DNA of 64,000 bases from Bosea sp. F3-2. Lineage in GTDB: Bacteria; Pseudomonadota; Alphaproteobacteria; Rhizobiales; Beijerinckiaceae. The position numbers were made by a program, and so were the translations under genes. Where the stretch lies: contig NZ_CP042331.1 of assembly GCF_008253865.1 (NCBI RefSeq), positions 3,692,001 through 3,756,000 on the forward strand, written 5' to 3'. A model generated the notes under the pieces. That model was given only the letters and a program-made list of their open reading frames with translations, had not been told where the DNA came from and searched no databases. The first letter of the stretch is position 1. Each line of letters starts with the position of its first letter. This document shows positions 9,450 to 17,729 of the stretch, in pieces.

Positions 9450-10880
9450 ATGACCACCCGCATCCGCAACGCCGACATCGTCATCGCCTATGACCTGGCC
9501 TCCGACGATCATGTCTACCGCCGCAATCTCGATGTCATCTTCGACGAGAGCGGCATCCTGCATCTCGGCGAGGGCTTTTCGGGCGAGGTCACGCGCGAGA
9601 TCGATGGCAAGGGCTTCATGGTCATGCCGGGCCTGGTCGACATCCACTCCCACCCGTCGAGCGAGCCGGGAAACAAGGGCATGACCGACGAGGTCGGCAC
9701 GCCAAAACTCTACAACTCCTCGCTCTACGAGTTCCTGTGGCTGTTCCGCGCCGACGCGGAGGGCATCCCGCATCTCAACCACGTCGCCTGGTCCGAGCTG
9801 CTGATGTCGGGCGTCACCACGCTGGTCGACCTCTCCTTCCCAAGCGAGGGCTGGCTCGACCGCGCGATGGCGAGCGGGCTGCGCATGGTCATGGCGCCGA
9901 TGTACCGCAACGGCCGCTGGTTCACCCGCAACGGCTACACGGTCGAATACGAGCTCGACGATGCCGCCGGCCGCAAGGCGATGGAGGAGGCGTTCAGGGT
10001 CATCGACGCCGCCCTGGCCCATGAGTCCGGCCGGCTCTCCGGCCTCGCCTGCCCGGCCCAGATCGACACCTGCACAGAGGAACTCTTCCGGGCCTCGATC
10101 GCGGCCGCCGCCGACCGGAAGATCCCGATCCAGACCCATGCGGGCCAGTCGATCAGCGAGTTCCACGAGATGGTCCGCCGCAGCGGGCTCTCGCCGATCC
10201 AATGGCTGGACAGCGTCGGCTTCCTCGCGCCGAACGCCTCGATCGCCCACGCCATCTTCCTCGACGACCACCCCTGGGTGCGCTGGCCGACCCGCACGGA
10301 TCTTGCGCGCCTCGCCGAGACCGGCACGTCGGTGGCGCATTGTCCGACCGTCTTCGGCCGGCGCGGCTTCACGCTGCGTGACCTCGGCCGCTATCTGAAG
10401 GCCGGCGTCAACATTGGCATCGGCACCGACACTTTCCCGCATAACATGCTGGAGGAACTGCGCCATGCCGGCGTCTATGCGCGCATTACCGGCGAGAGCC
10501 ATGCGGTTGTGACGACCGGGCAGGTCTTCCGCGCCGCGACGCTGGGCGGGGCGAAGCTGCTCGGCCGCGACGACATCGGCCGGCTGGCCAAGGGCGCCCA
10601 GGCCGATCTCGTCATGATCGACCTGACGCATCCGATGATGCGCCCGACCCGCGACCCGCTGAAGAGCCTCGTCAACGCCGCCGCCGATCGCGCCGTTTCC
10701 CATGTCTTCGTGCAGGGCAAGCAAGTGGTCGCCGACGGCAAGGTCCTGACCATGGACTATCAGACCGCGTCCGACGGGCTGGAGCAGGCGCAGCGGCGCG
10801 CACTCGCAAAAGCGTCCTCGCTCGATTGGGCCGGACGCTCCGTCGACGAGCTCTCGCCGCCGAGCCTGCGCTGGGCCTGA
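9450..10880 (+). CDS. Amidohydrolase, ATZ/TRZ (cytosine deaminase-like) family
   Basis: 476 residues with the metal-dependent hydrolase layout: HSH at the end of the first core strand (VMPGLVDIHSHP), a second metal His in IQTHAGQS, the catalytic His in ASIAHAIFLD and the metal Asp in IGIGTDTFPHNM. The C-terminal small beta domain (GRLAKGAQADLVMIDL) is also present. Such enzymes hydrolyse amide, amidine or triazine C-N bonds on rings. Its exact substrate is unknown; position suggests a ureide or N-heterocycle handled by the cluster. Confidence 0.85.
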   Translation: MTTRIRNADIVIAYDLASDDHVYRRNLDVIFDESGILHLGEGFSGEVTREIDGKGFMVMPGLVDIHSHPSSEPGNKGMTDEVGTPKLYNSSLYEFLWLFRADAEGIPHLNHVAWSELLMSGVTTLVDLSFPSEGWLDRAMASGLRMVMAPMYRNGRWFTRNGYTVEYELDDAAGRKAMEEAFRVIDAALAHESGRLSGLACPAQIDTCTEELFRASIAAAADRKIPIQTHAGQSISEFHEMVRRSGLSPIQWLDSVGFLAPNASIAHAIFLDDHPWVRWPTRTDLARLAETGTSVAHCPTVFGRRGFTLRDLGRYLKAGVNIGIGTDTFPHNMLEELRHAGVYARITGESHAVVTTGQVFRAATLGGAKLLGRDDIGRLAKGAQADLVMIDLTHPMMRPTRDPLKSLVNAAADRAVSHVFVQGKQVVADGKVLTMDYQTASDGLEQAQRRALAKASSLDWAGRSVDELSPPSLRWA

Positions 10881-10917
10881 CCCGGCACCGCCGAAAGGCT
10901 GGCATATGATTTGCTGA

Positions 10918-10945
10918 CCAAATACAGTGGGAACACTCTATTTGG
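10918..10945. promoter_or_regulatory. Long dyad upstream of lysR gene, operator candidate
   Basis: Outer arms CCAAATA (10918-10924) and TATTTGG (10939-10945) enclose inner arms AGTG and CACT around GGAA, a nearly complete 28-base inverted repeat ending nine bases before the LysR start codon. AT-rich for this DNA. Position fits an autoregulatory LysR site that could also influence readthrough from the amidohydrolase gene. Confidence 0.5.
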
Positions 10946-10954
10946 GGCGATCAT

Positions 10955-11860
10955 ATGAACCTTCGCCAGATCGAGCTTCTGCGAGCCGTCGTCCGCTGCG
11001 AGACGACGGTTCGCGCTGCGCAGGAGCTCGGGCTGTCGCAGCCGGCGGTCAGCAACGCGATCAAGCATCTCGAAAGCCAGGTCGGCTTCCCGCTGTTCGA
11101 GCGCGTCAACAACCGCCTGTTCCCGACCGCCGAGGCACGTGCGCTCTACAAGGATTCCGAGCCGATCTTCACCCTGCACGCCGCCTTCGAGGCCAGGGTG
11201 CAGGATATCAAGGAGAACCGGGCCGGTCATATCCGCATCATCGCGACGCCGCCATTGGGCTATGGCGTCCTGCCGGCGGCGTTGCGCAACTACCTCGCCA
11301 AGCGCCCGAAGGTGCGGGTGTCCTTCGACGTCCGGCGCTTCGAGCATGTCGTGGAGAGCGTCGAGAACGGAACCGCGGAGCTCGGCTTCGTCATGGGGCT
11401 GGACGACGACCGCGGACTCGATGCCGAAACGTTCTTCACCGGCAACATGGTCTGCGTCATGCGCCCCGACCATCCCTTGGCCTCGAAACCGATGATCACG
11501 CCGGACGATCTGCGCTCGGTGCCGTACATCGCTCTCGAACAGGGAACCCGCATGGGCACCATCGTCCGCCGGGCCTTTGCCCAGGCCGACGTGCCGTTCC
11601 GGTTTTCCGTCGAGGTCCGCTACTGCAACACAGCCTGCGTGCTCGCGGAAAATGGTGTCGGCGTCGCCGTGGTCGATCCCCTCTCCCCGGTTTTCAGCGG
11701 CCATTACGATCTGGCCATCCGCCCCTTCGCCCCCGCTTCCAAGGTGACGGCCTCGGTCGTGCGCTCGCGCAAGCGCCCGATCTCGCGCGCCGCCGACGCC
11801 TTCCTGCGCGAGGTCAGGTTGATCGCCGCCGAAACGGCTGCCAAGCTCGGCTCGGGCTGA
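10955..11860 (+). CDS. LysR-family transcriptional regulator
   Basis: 301 residues. The N-terminal winged helix-turn-helix reads MNLRQIELLRAVVRCETTVR with AAQELGLSQPAVSNAIKHLE as helix-turn-helix and LFERVNNRLFPTAEA as wing; residues 90-295 form the periplasmic-binding-protein-like effector domain. Embedded in the hydantoin/amidohydrolase cluster and read in the same direction, it is likely the local regulator. A dyad lies just upstream. Confidence 0.92.
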   Translation: MNLRQIELLRAVVRCETTVRAAQELGLSQPAVSNAIKHLESQVGFPLFERVNNRLFPTAEARALYKDSEPIFTLHAAFEARVQDIKENRAGHIRIIATPPLGYGVLPAALRNYLAKRPKVRVSFDVRRFEHVVESVENGTAELGFVMGLDDDRGLDAETFFTGNMVCVMRPDHPLASKPMITPDDLRSVPYIALEQGTRMGTIVRRAFAQADVPFRFSVEVRYCNTACVLAENGVGVAVVDPLSPVFSGHYDLAIRPFAPASKVTASVVRSRKRPISRAADAFLREVRLIAAETAAKLGSG

Positions 11861-12027
11861 GCGCAGGCCGTGCTATTCAGCGCACAAATGTCACCCCGGA
11901 ATTCCGCATAGGCGGCGCCATTGTGTGGCCGCGCAGGCTGGCCCAAGGTTTCCCAGCTGCCTCCCGGCGGCGAACATCATGAGACAAAGCGCGTGCCTGA
12001 TCATCGCCGCTTCATGGCTGGCGTGTG

Positions 12028-13362
12028 ATGGGCACCGCGACCCGCATCGACCGGACAGACATGACTGCAGCCGCCAAGACATCCCACGCTGACATGGCGA
12101 TCGCCCAGGCCGTCGCCGCCCAGCGCGGCTGGGTGGAGAATCTGTTCGACCAGTTGGCGGCCGGCAGCCGCGACTCGCCCGGCATCACCCGCGACACCTA
12201 TGGCGCGGGCGAGGATTTCGGCCACCACCTGCTGGCCGAGCACGGCAAGGCGCGGGAGCTCGCCGTCGCGCATGACTTCGCCGCAAACACCTATGTCACC
12301 CTGACCGGCCGCGATGCCGCGGCTCCCCGCATCCTGATGGGCTCGCATCTCGACAGCGTGCCGCATGGCGGCAATTTCGACGGCGCGGCCGGCGTCATCG
12401 CCGGGCTCGTCGTCATCGAGACCTTGCGCGCGCTCGGGATTCAGCCGCGCTGCGACGTCACGGCGATGGGCGTGCGGGCCGAGGAGAGCGTCTGGTTCCA
12501 GGTCTCCTATATCGGCAGCCGCTCGGCGCTCGGAACCCTGCCGGACGGGACGCTGGAGGCCAGGCGCATCGATGATGGCCGCGTGCTCGCCGCAAGCATC
12601 GACGCCTGCGGCGGCAACTCCGCGGCCATCCGCCAGCGCGAGCGCCATCTCGACCCGGCCACGATCCGCGCCTTCCTCGAAGTCCATATCGAGCAGGCGC
12701 CCAGCCTCGTCGAATCCGGATTGCCGGTCGCGATCTGCACCGGCGTGCCCGGCAATTTCCGTTACCCGGACGCCCGCATCGTCGGGCGGCACGACCATGT
12801 CGGCACGCCCCGACGCTTCCGCCGCGACGCTGCCATGGCCGGCGCCGAATTCGCCGTGATGGTCGACCGGCTCTGGCAGGAGGAGGAAGCCGCCGGCTTC
12901 CCGATGGCGGTCACGCTCGGCCGCTTCCACACCGATCCGGCCGTGCACGGCCTGACCACGGTTCCCGGAAGCTTCGCCTTCAGCCTCGACGTGCGCGCCT
13001 ATGATCCCGCCGTGCTGGAGCGCGTCGAGGCGAAGATGCTGGCCGCGATCCGGGAGATCGAGACGCACCGGCGCGTGAGCTTCGAACTCGGCATGCGCGC
13101 CAGCGCCGCTGTCGGGCCGGTCGATCGCGACATCGTCGCCGGGCTCGAAGCCGCAGCGGCGCAGCAGGGCATCGCGACGATGCCGCTCGGCAGCCCGGCC
13201 TCCCATGATTCCGCCGCCTTCGCCGCCGCTGGCGTGCCCATCGCCATGCTGTTCGTGCGCAACGAGCACGGCAGCCACAACCCGCAGGAGGCGATGGAGA
13301 TCGACGACTTCCTTGCCGCCTGCACCATCCTGGCCGATTGGGTGGCGCGAGAAGTCGCCTGA
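12028..13362 (+). CDS. M20-family Zn amidase: N-carbamoyl-L-amino acid hydrolase / allantoate amidohydrolase type
   Basis: About 444 residues from ATG 12028; ATG 12061 (433 residues) is an equally possible start since neither has a strong Shine-Dalgarno. Metal-site motifs: GSHLDSVPHGGNFDGAAGV (His and bridging Asp), GVRAEES with catalytic Glu and metal ligand, FLEVHIEQ (third-site His) and NEHGSHNPQEAM near the end (last His). The insert between 220 and 330 is the dimerisation lid. These enzymes release carbamate (CO2 and ammonia) from N-carbamoyl amino acids or related ureido acids. Next to a hydantoin racemase and hydantoinase the N-carbamoyl amino acid role is the best guess. Confidence 0.88.
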   Translation: MGTATRIDRTDMTAAAKTSHADMAIAQAVAAQRGWVENLFDQLAAGSRDSPGITRDTYGAGEDFGHHLLAEHGKARELAVAHDFAANTYVTLTGRDAAAPRILMGSHLDSVPHGGNFDGAAGVIAGLVVIETLRALGIQPRCDVTAMGVRAEESVWFQVSYIGSRSALGTLPDGTLEARRIDDGRVLAASIDACGGNSAAIRQRERHLDPATIRAFLEVHIEQAPSLVESGLPVAICTGVPGNFRYPDARIVGRHDHVGTPRRFRRDAAMAGAEFAVMVDRLWQEEEAAGFPMAVTLGRFHTDPAVHGLTTVPGSFAFSLDVRAYDPAVLERVEAKMLAAIREIETHRRVSFELGMRASAAVGPVDRDIVAGLEAAAAQQGIATMPLGSPASHDSAAFAAAGVPIAMLFVRNEHGSHNPQEAMEIDDFLAACTILADWVAREVA

Positions 13363-13407
13363 GCCATGCTGAAACGCGGATCGTTCTACTTTTTGTTGGA
13401 AACGCGC

Positions 13408-13538
13408 GTCATCCCGGCCCAGCCCTCGGGTCCGGCCTTTGGCCGGCCCAAGGATAAACTCCGCGGAGAGCCGGGATCCATGCCTGATTCTCAATCGGAA
13501 GCGCTCCGGCATGGATCCCGGGTCAAGCCCGGGATGAC
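13408..13538. repeat. Dispersed palindromic repeat, GTCATCCCGG class, copy 2
   Basis: Starts GTCATCCCGG and ends CCGGGATGAC. Internal arms CCGGGATCCATGCC (13471-13484) and GGCATGGATCCCGG (13508-13521) are perfect 14-base complements. It carries an extra GC-rich middle compared with copies at 9304 and 54731. Sits between the M20 amidase and racemase genes. Confidence 0.85.
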
Positions 13539-13595
13539 GGCGTGGTTTGGTGTAGAACCAGTGCATTCCAAGCTCTTTCCTCCGGAACCTCGCCG

Positions 13596-14255
13596 ATGAG
13601 TCGCCGCCCCCGTATCCTCGTCATCAATCCCAACTCGAATGAAGCGGTCACCGAAGGGCTGCGGCAGGCGCTGGTGCCTCTCGCCTTTGCCGAAGGACCG
13701 GAGTTGATCTGCGAGACGCTGAATGAGGGTCCGATCGGCATCGAGACGCAGGAGCATGTCGAGAGCGTCACGCTCCCCCTCCGCCGCCGGATCGAGGCCG
13801 CCAACGATGTCGATGCCTTCGTCATCGCCTGTTATTCAGACCCTGGCCTCCACGTCGCCCGCGAGGGCACGGCGAGCCCGGTCTTCGGCATCGCCGAATG
13901 CGGCGTGCTGACGGCGCTGACGCGGGCGGACCGCTTCGGCGTCATCGCGATCAAGTCGCGCTCGATCCCGCGCCATATCCGCTATCTCCGCCAGATGGGG
14001 CAAATGGACCGGCTCGCCGGCGAACGGCCGCTCGAAATGTCGGTGGCGGAGAGCGCCTCGGGCGAAGGCACGCTGCAGCGCATGATCACGGTCGGGCGCG
14101 AGCTCAGGGACGAGGACGGCGCCGGCGCCATCATCATGGGCTGCGCCGGCATGGCGCGTCACCGCAGGCCGCTGGAGGATGCCCTCGGCATCCCGGTGAT
14201 CGACCCGACACAAGCCGCTGTCGCCATGGCGATCGGCACGGTCATGGTGCGCTGA
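13596..14255 (+). CDS. Hydantoin racemase (Asp/Glu racemase superfamily)
   Basis: 219 residues from ATG 13596 (MSRRPRILVINPNSNEAVTE); the open frame upstream runs through the palindromic repeat and is not coding. The two catalytic cysteines are in VIACYSDPGLHVARE and AIIMGCAGMARHRRPLE, the placement seen in hydantoin racemases. INPNSNEAVTEGL is the family's N-terminal signature. It would interconvert D- and L-5-substituted hydantoins for the hydantoinase encoded 15 bases downstream. Confidence 0.87.
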   Translation: MSRRPRILVINPNSNEAVTEGLRQALVPLAFAEGPELICETLNEGPIGIETQEHVESVTLPLRRRIEAANDVDAFVIACYSDPGLHVAREGTASPVFGIAECGVLTALTRADRFGVIAIKSRSIPRHIRYLRQMGQMDRLAGERPLEMSVAESASGEGTLQRMITVGRELRDEDGAGAIIMGCAGMARHRRPLEDALGIPVIDPTQAAVAMAIGTVMVR

Positions 14256-14270
14256 GAAGGACGAAAACAG

Positions 14271-15752
14271 ATGACGGCGAACTACGATCTGGTCATTCGC
14301 GGCGGCACGGTCGGCTCCGCGACGGGCAACTTCCGCGCCGATGTCGCGGTCAAGGACGGCAAGGTCGCCGCGCTGGGCCAGGATCTCGCCGCAGGCACCC
14401 GCGAGATCGACGCCGGCGGCAAGCTCGTCCTGCCGGGCGGCATCGACACCCATGCCCATGTCGAGCAGGTCTCGGCCGGCGGGCTGCTCAATGCCGACAG
14501 CTTCGAGAGCGCCACGGCTTCGGCCGCCTTCGGCGGCAACACGACGCTGATCTCCTTCGCCGCGCAGCATCGCGGCCTCGATCTCAGGAAGGTCGTCGAC
14601 GACTACGCCGCGCTGGCGCGGCGCGGCGCCATGATCGACTATGCCTTCCACCTCATTGTCGCCAATCCCGACAGCAAGACGATCGAACAGGATCTGCCGG
14701 CGCTGATCGGCGAAGGCCATGCCTCGATCAAGGTCTTCATGACCTATGACCTGATCAAGGTCGACGACGAGCCGCTGCTCGACCTGCTGCTGACCGCCCG
14801 GCAGAGCCGCGCCCTGGTCTGCGTCCATGCCGAGAACCACGGCATGATCTCCTGGATGGGCAAGAAGCTCGTCGAGAAGGGCTATGTCGCGCCGAAATAC
14901 CACGCGATCAGCCATCCGCGCGGCTCGGAGGCCGAGGCCTTCAACCGGCTGATCACCGCGGCAGAACTGCTCGACCAGCCGATCATGATCTTCCACGTCT
15001 CGACCACTGAGGGGGCGCAGGTGATCCGCGATGCGCGCGGGCGCGGCCTCAAGGTCTTCGCCGAGACCTGCCCGCAATATCTCTTCCTGACCCGGCACGA
15101 CCTCGATAAGCCGGGGCTGGAAGGCGCCAAATGGATGTGCTCGCCGCCGCCGCGCGAGCAGGCGGATCAGGACGCGCTCTGGCAGGCGCTGGCGCTTGGC
15201 GACATCCAGACGGTCTCATCGGACCACGCGCCCTATCGCTTCGACGAAACCGGCAAGCTAGCGGCCGGCCCGAACCCGAGCTTCAAGCAGATCGCCAACG
15301 GCCTGCCGGGCCTCGAAACGCGTCTGCCCCTGCTCTTCGACGCGCTGGTCTCGAAAGGCCGGCCGGAATTCGCCGGGCGTGGGCTCGAGGCCTTCGTCAA
15401 CCTGACGGCAACCGCACCCGCCGCGATCTACAACCTGCCCGGCAAGGGCACCTTGCTACCCGGCTACGACGCCGACATCGCGATCTGGGACCCGCGCAGG
15501 GCGGTCACGATCACCGACGACGCGATGCATGATCGCACCGGCTTCACGCCCTTCGCCGGCCGCAGCGTCACCGGCTGGCCGGAGCGCGTTCTCGTCAGGG
15601 GCGAGGAGATCGTGGCCGACGGAGCCCTTCTCGCCAAACCCGGCTGCGGTCGCTGGCTCAGCCGCGAGGGCGGCTGGGCAACGGAGCCGACCGGGCGCCT
15701 TGTCGCCGACATGGATCCAAGCTCGAATTTCGGCGCCGTCATGCTCGACTGA
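14271..15752 (+). CDS. Dihydropyrimidinase / D-hydantoinase
   Basis: 493 residues, usual family length 460-500. Metal site: HAHVEQ after LVLPGGIDT (two His), the carboxylated Lys in SIKVFMTYD, His residues in VHAENH and FHVSTTEGA, and the metal Asp in SSDHAPYRFD. CPQYLFLT and MCSPPPRE are strongly conserved hydantoinase segments. It opens cyclic diamides (hydantoin or dihydropyrimidine) to N-carbamoyl amino acids, which the M20 enzyme can then decarbamoylate. 15 bases from the racemase gene, so likely one transcript. Confidence 0.92.
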   Translation: MTANYDLVIRGGTVGSATGNFRADVAVKDGKVAALGQDLAAGTREIDAGGKLVLPGGIDTHAHVEQVSAGGLLNADSFESATASAAFGGNTTLISFAAQHRGLDLRKVVDDYAALARRGAMIDYAFHLIVANPDSKTIEQDLPALIGEGHASIKVFMTYDLIKVDDEPLLDLLLTARQSRALVCVHAENHGMISWMGKKLVEKGYVAPKYHAISHPRGSEAEAFNRLITAAELLDQPIMIFHVSTTEGAQVIRDARGRGLKVFAETCPQYLFLTRHDLDKPGLEGAKWMCSPPPREQADQDALWQALALGDIQTVSSDHAPYRFDETGKLAAGPNPSFKQIANGLPGLETRLPLLFDALVSKGRPEFAGRGLEAFVNLTATAPAAIYNLPGKGTLLPGYDADIAIWDPRRAVTITDDAMHDRTGFTPFAGRSVTGWPERVLVRGEEIVADGALLAKPGCGRWLSREGGWATEPTGRLVADMDPSSNFGAVMLD

Positions 15753-15903
15753 AGCGCGGCATGTCGGCCGCTATTTTTGAACGGCCGGCAGTTCGAGCGG
15801 GAATGCGCGCGTCGGAATGCATGGCTCGGAGCGCGCCGGTTCAACCAGGGCACCGGCCGCATCCGTGTGCCGCGCACCCAGGCGGCGCAAGCGCGCGAGG
15901 CGT

Positions 15904-16383
15904 TCAATCGTTGACGCGCGTATCTCTTCGGCAGAACTGGACGACGTTTGAAGTCGCTCGAGCGCCATCAGCATAAACCGCCGCATCCAAAACGAGCTCG
16001 ATGGCCTTTCGCAGACGCTCGTCTTCAGGATTTTTCGCGGAAACGCAAAGCAATGCGCATTTGAGAAAAATGACGCACTGGTCGTGATTTGGTTTGATGT
16101 GCTGCGTCATGTTCATGGCCTGCTCGAATGGCAGCGCTTCATGAGAGGCAGACGATTGAGCTTTGACCTCATAATGGCACCACGCGGTACACACTGTTTC
16201 AATTTGGGCCGGCATCGTCGTAGCAGACGATAGAAGCGCAAGGCTGGGGCCAACGCGTCGTGCAATTGGGGGAGGCGTGACATTCGCGCGGCCTCTCGCC
16301 GGGTCCGGCAAGCCGTTCAATGCATCAGCCGTTGAAGCATTGCCCTCAGGGACAATAGCGCGCCGCTCCGGTTTGGGCGCCAT
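15904..16383 (-). CDS. Hypothetical protein
   Basis: 159 residues from ATG 16383; the frame extends to 16566 but that part overlaps the better supported opposite-strand gene at 16480. No family recognised. The first 70 residues are low in structure (Pro, Ala, Arg rich); the C-terminal half (KCALLCVSAKNPEDERLRKAI region) looks helical and is the only part with protein-like character. No signal peptide or membrane segment. Could be a genuine small regulator-like protein or an overcalled frame. Confidence 0.4.
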   Translation of the reverse strand: MAPKPERRAIVPEGNASTADALNGLPDPARGRANVTPPPIARRVGPSLALLSSATTMPAQIETVCTAWCHYEVKAQSSASHEALPFEQAMNMTQHIKPNHDQCVIFLKCALLCVSAKNPEDERLRKAIELVLDAAVYADGARATSNVVQFCRRDTRVND

Positions 16384-16479
16384 CTGACAATCCCCGATCG
16401 GCTGGTGCAGAAGCGCCGAGCCGGCTGGCGCGCTTCGCCAGGGTTTGCCTGAGTGAAAACTTGGTTGATGGAGGGGAAG

Positions 16480-16734
16480 ATGAAGCTCCCGATCATGCTG
16501 GCGGCGATTGTTGCCGGGTTGACCGTAGCGGACACCAGCGAGGTTAGCGCGGTGGTCTACTGTCAATACGTCAATTACCCGGTCGGCTGCGTCGCAAGGC
16601 CCGGAGTCGTCTTGCGTCCTCGGCCGGTCGCGCGTGCCGTGGTGACGCCGGGCGTCGGTGCGCCGGGTGTCGGAGTCCGCCCGGGAACGCCGATGAATCG
16701 TGGCGGACCCGTCAACCGGGCGGGCCGGCGCTGA
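16480..16734 (+). CDS. Small secreted Pro/Gly/Val-rich hypothetical protein
   Basis: 84 residues from ATG 16480, selected because GGAGGGG at 16470-16476 precedes it; a GTG at 16453 is less likely. The N-terminus (MKLPIMLAAIVAGLTVADTS) looks like a signal peptide. The mature part has two cysteines (VVYCQYVNYPVGC) and then a GVGAPGVGVRPGTP low-complexity tail. Similar small envelope proteins of unknown role are common in Hyphomicrobiales. Confidence 0.6.
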   Translation: MKLPIMLAAIVAGLTVADTSEVSAVVYCQYVNYPVGCVARPGVVLRPRPVARAVVTPGVGAPGVGVRPGTPMNRGGPVNRAGRR

Positions 16735-16762
16735 GATTCCCTGCCCATTGGAGGGCGTGCCG

Positions 16763-17026
16763 ATGTGGGTGCTGATGTACGTCTTTTCCTATTCCGTCAG
16801 CCCGATCGCCACCAACGACCGGGCCGAATGGCGGCTCCTGCCGACAGTGGTCTTTCAGGAGTTCACGACTGAAGACCGTTGCCGGTCGGCAAAGTCGAAA
16901 CTGGAAGACAGCTTGAAGGAAGCCGGCACCAAGCTGAAAAGCGCTCTCGATGAACTCCAGTTCGTGGGCAAGGTCGGCCCCAAGGACATCATCGTCGCCT
17001 ACAATGTGGAGTGCCTTCCGAAGTAG
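16763..17026 (+). CDS. Small hypothetical protein
   Basis: 87 residues from ATG 16763, preceded by GGAGGG at 16750-16755. Begins with a short hydrophobic stretch (MWVLMYVFSYSVSP) followed by a charged amphipathic region with two cysteines (DRCRSAKSKLED and VECLPK). The pattern of FxTEDRCRSAKSKLE resembles small host-unknown proteins in which a helix carries the first Cys. Function not recognised. Twenty-eight bases after the preceding small gene. Confidence 0.55.
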   Translation: MWVLMYVFSYSVSPIATNDRAEWRLLPTVVFQEFTTEDRCRSAKSKLEDSLKEAGTKLKSALDELQFVGKVGPKDIIVAYNVECLPK

Positions 17027-17074
17027 AGCTTGCCGGCTGCTTGGCCATCAGTGTTGCGGCTCGGGAGAAAAGGA

Positions 17075-17455
17075 ATGCTGCAGATCGATCTGCTCGGCAA
17101 CGAGGGTATCGTCACCCTGGCGCCTCACGGACCTCTCGAGAAGGCGGACTTCGAACGGCTGTCCGGTATCGTCGATCCCTACATCGCCTCCAACGGCTCG
17201 CTTAAGGGCCTGATGGTCGATGCTGCTTCATTTCCGGGTTGGGAAAGCATCGGCGCCCTCTTCTCCCATCTGGAGTTTGTGATGGGCCACCATCGCAAGA
17301 TCGAACGCGTTGCGGTCGTTTCAGACAGCGAACTTTTGAAGCTCGCTCCCCAAGTCGCCAAGCATTTTGTGGCGGCCGAGATCCAACAGTTTCCAGCAAA
17401 TGAGAAAGCGCGCGCACTGGCTTGGCTGAAGGGAAGCTCGACCTCGGATCTTTAG
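17075..17455 (+). CDS. SpoIIAA-like (STAS-fold) protein
   Basis: 126 residues from ATG 17075, just behind the purine-rich GGGAGAAAAGGA; the frame upstream is without coding character. MLQIDLLGNEGIVTLAPHGP, then GLMVDAASFPGWES, HHRKIERVAVVSDSELLKLA and KHFVAAEIQQFPANEKARAL match the SpoIIAA-like family (PF11964) in order and length. These are single STAS-fold proteins of unclear role in proteobacteria, sometimes linked to membrane lipid or stress responses. Confidence 0.78.
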   Translation: MLQIDLLGNEGIVTLAPHGPLEKADFERLSGIVDPYIASNGSLKGLMVDAASFPGWESIGALFSHLEFVMGHHRKIERVAVVSDSELLKLAPQVAKHFVAAEIQQFPANEKARALAWLKGSSTSDL

Positions 17456-17729
17456 CAAGCGATCGGTAATTTTCGACGACGATGTGGTTTGGCAGCACAT
17501 TTCCCAAAGCAAGCTGTCCCTAAGGACAATACGCCGATGCCGCCCTTTGTGCTGGTGTGGGCGCACCTCGCAGTGGGGATGCGCGACCAAAACCGCAACC
17601 ACACAGTGATGGGACATGCGCGCTGGGATACGAATCTGCGTCGATCTCTGCCGATCGTGTCTGGATCCCAGGATCTAACCCGGCTGTGTCGAACGCCCAT
17701 TCGAAATTGAAGAAGCTTTGGAGTGCGCC

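Noticed and set aside
13542..13595. Extended N-terminus of the hydantoin racemase
   Set aside because: It runs through the end of the palindromic repeat zone and lacks family similarity; the conserved start is at 13596.
15904..16566. Long version of the minus-strand hypothetical
   Set aside because: The first 61 codons overlap the Shine-Dalgarno-supported gene at 16480 and show no protein-like character; only the shorter form is retained.
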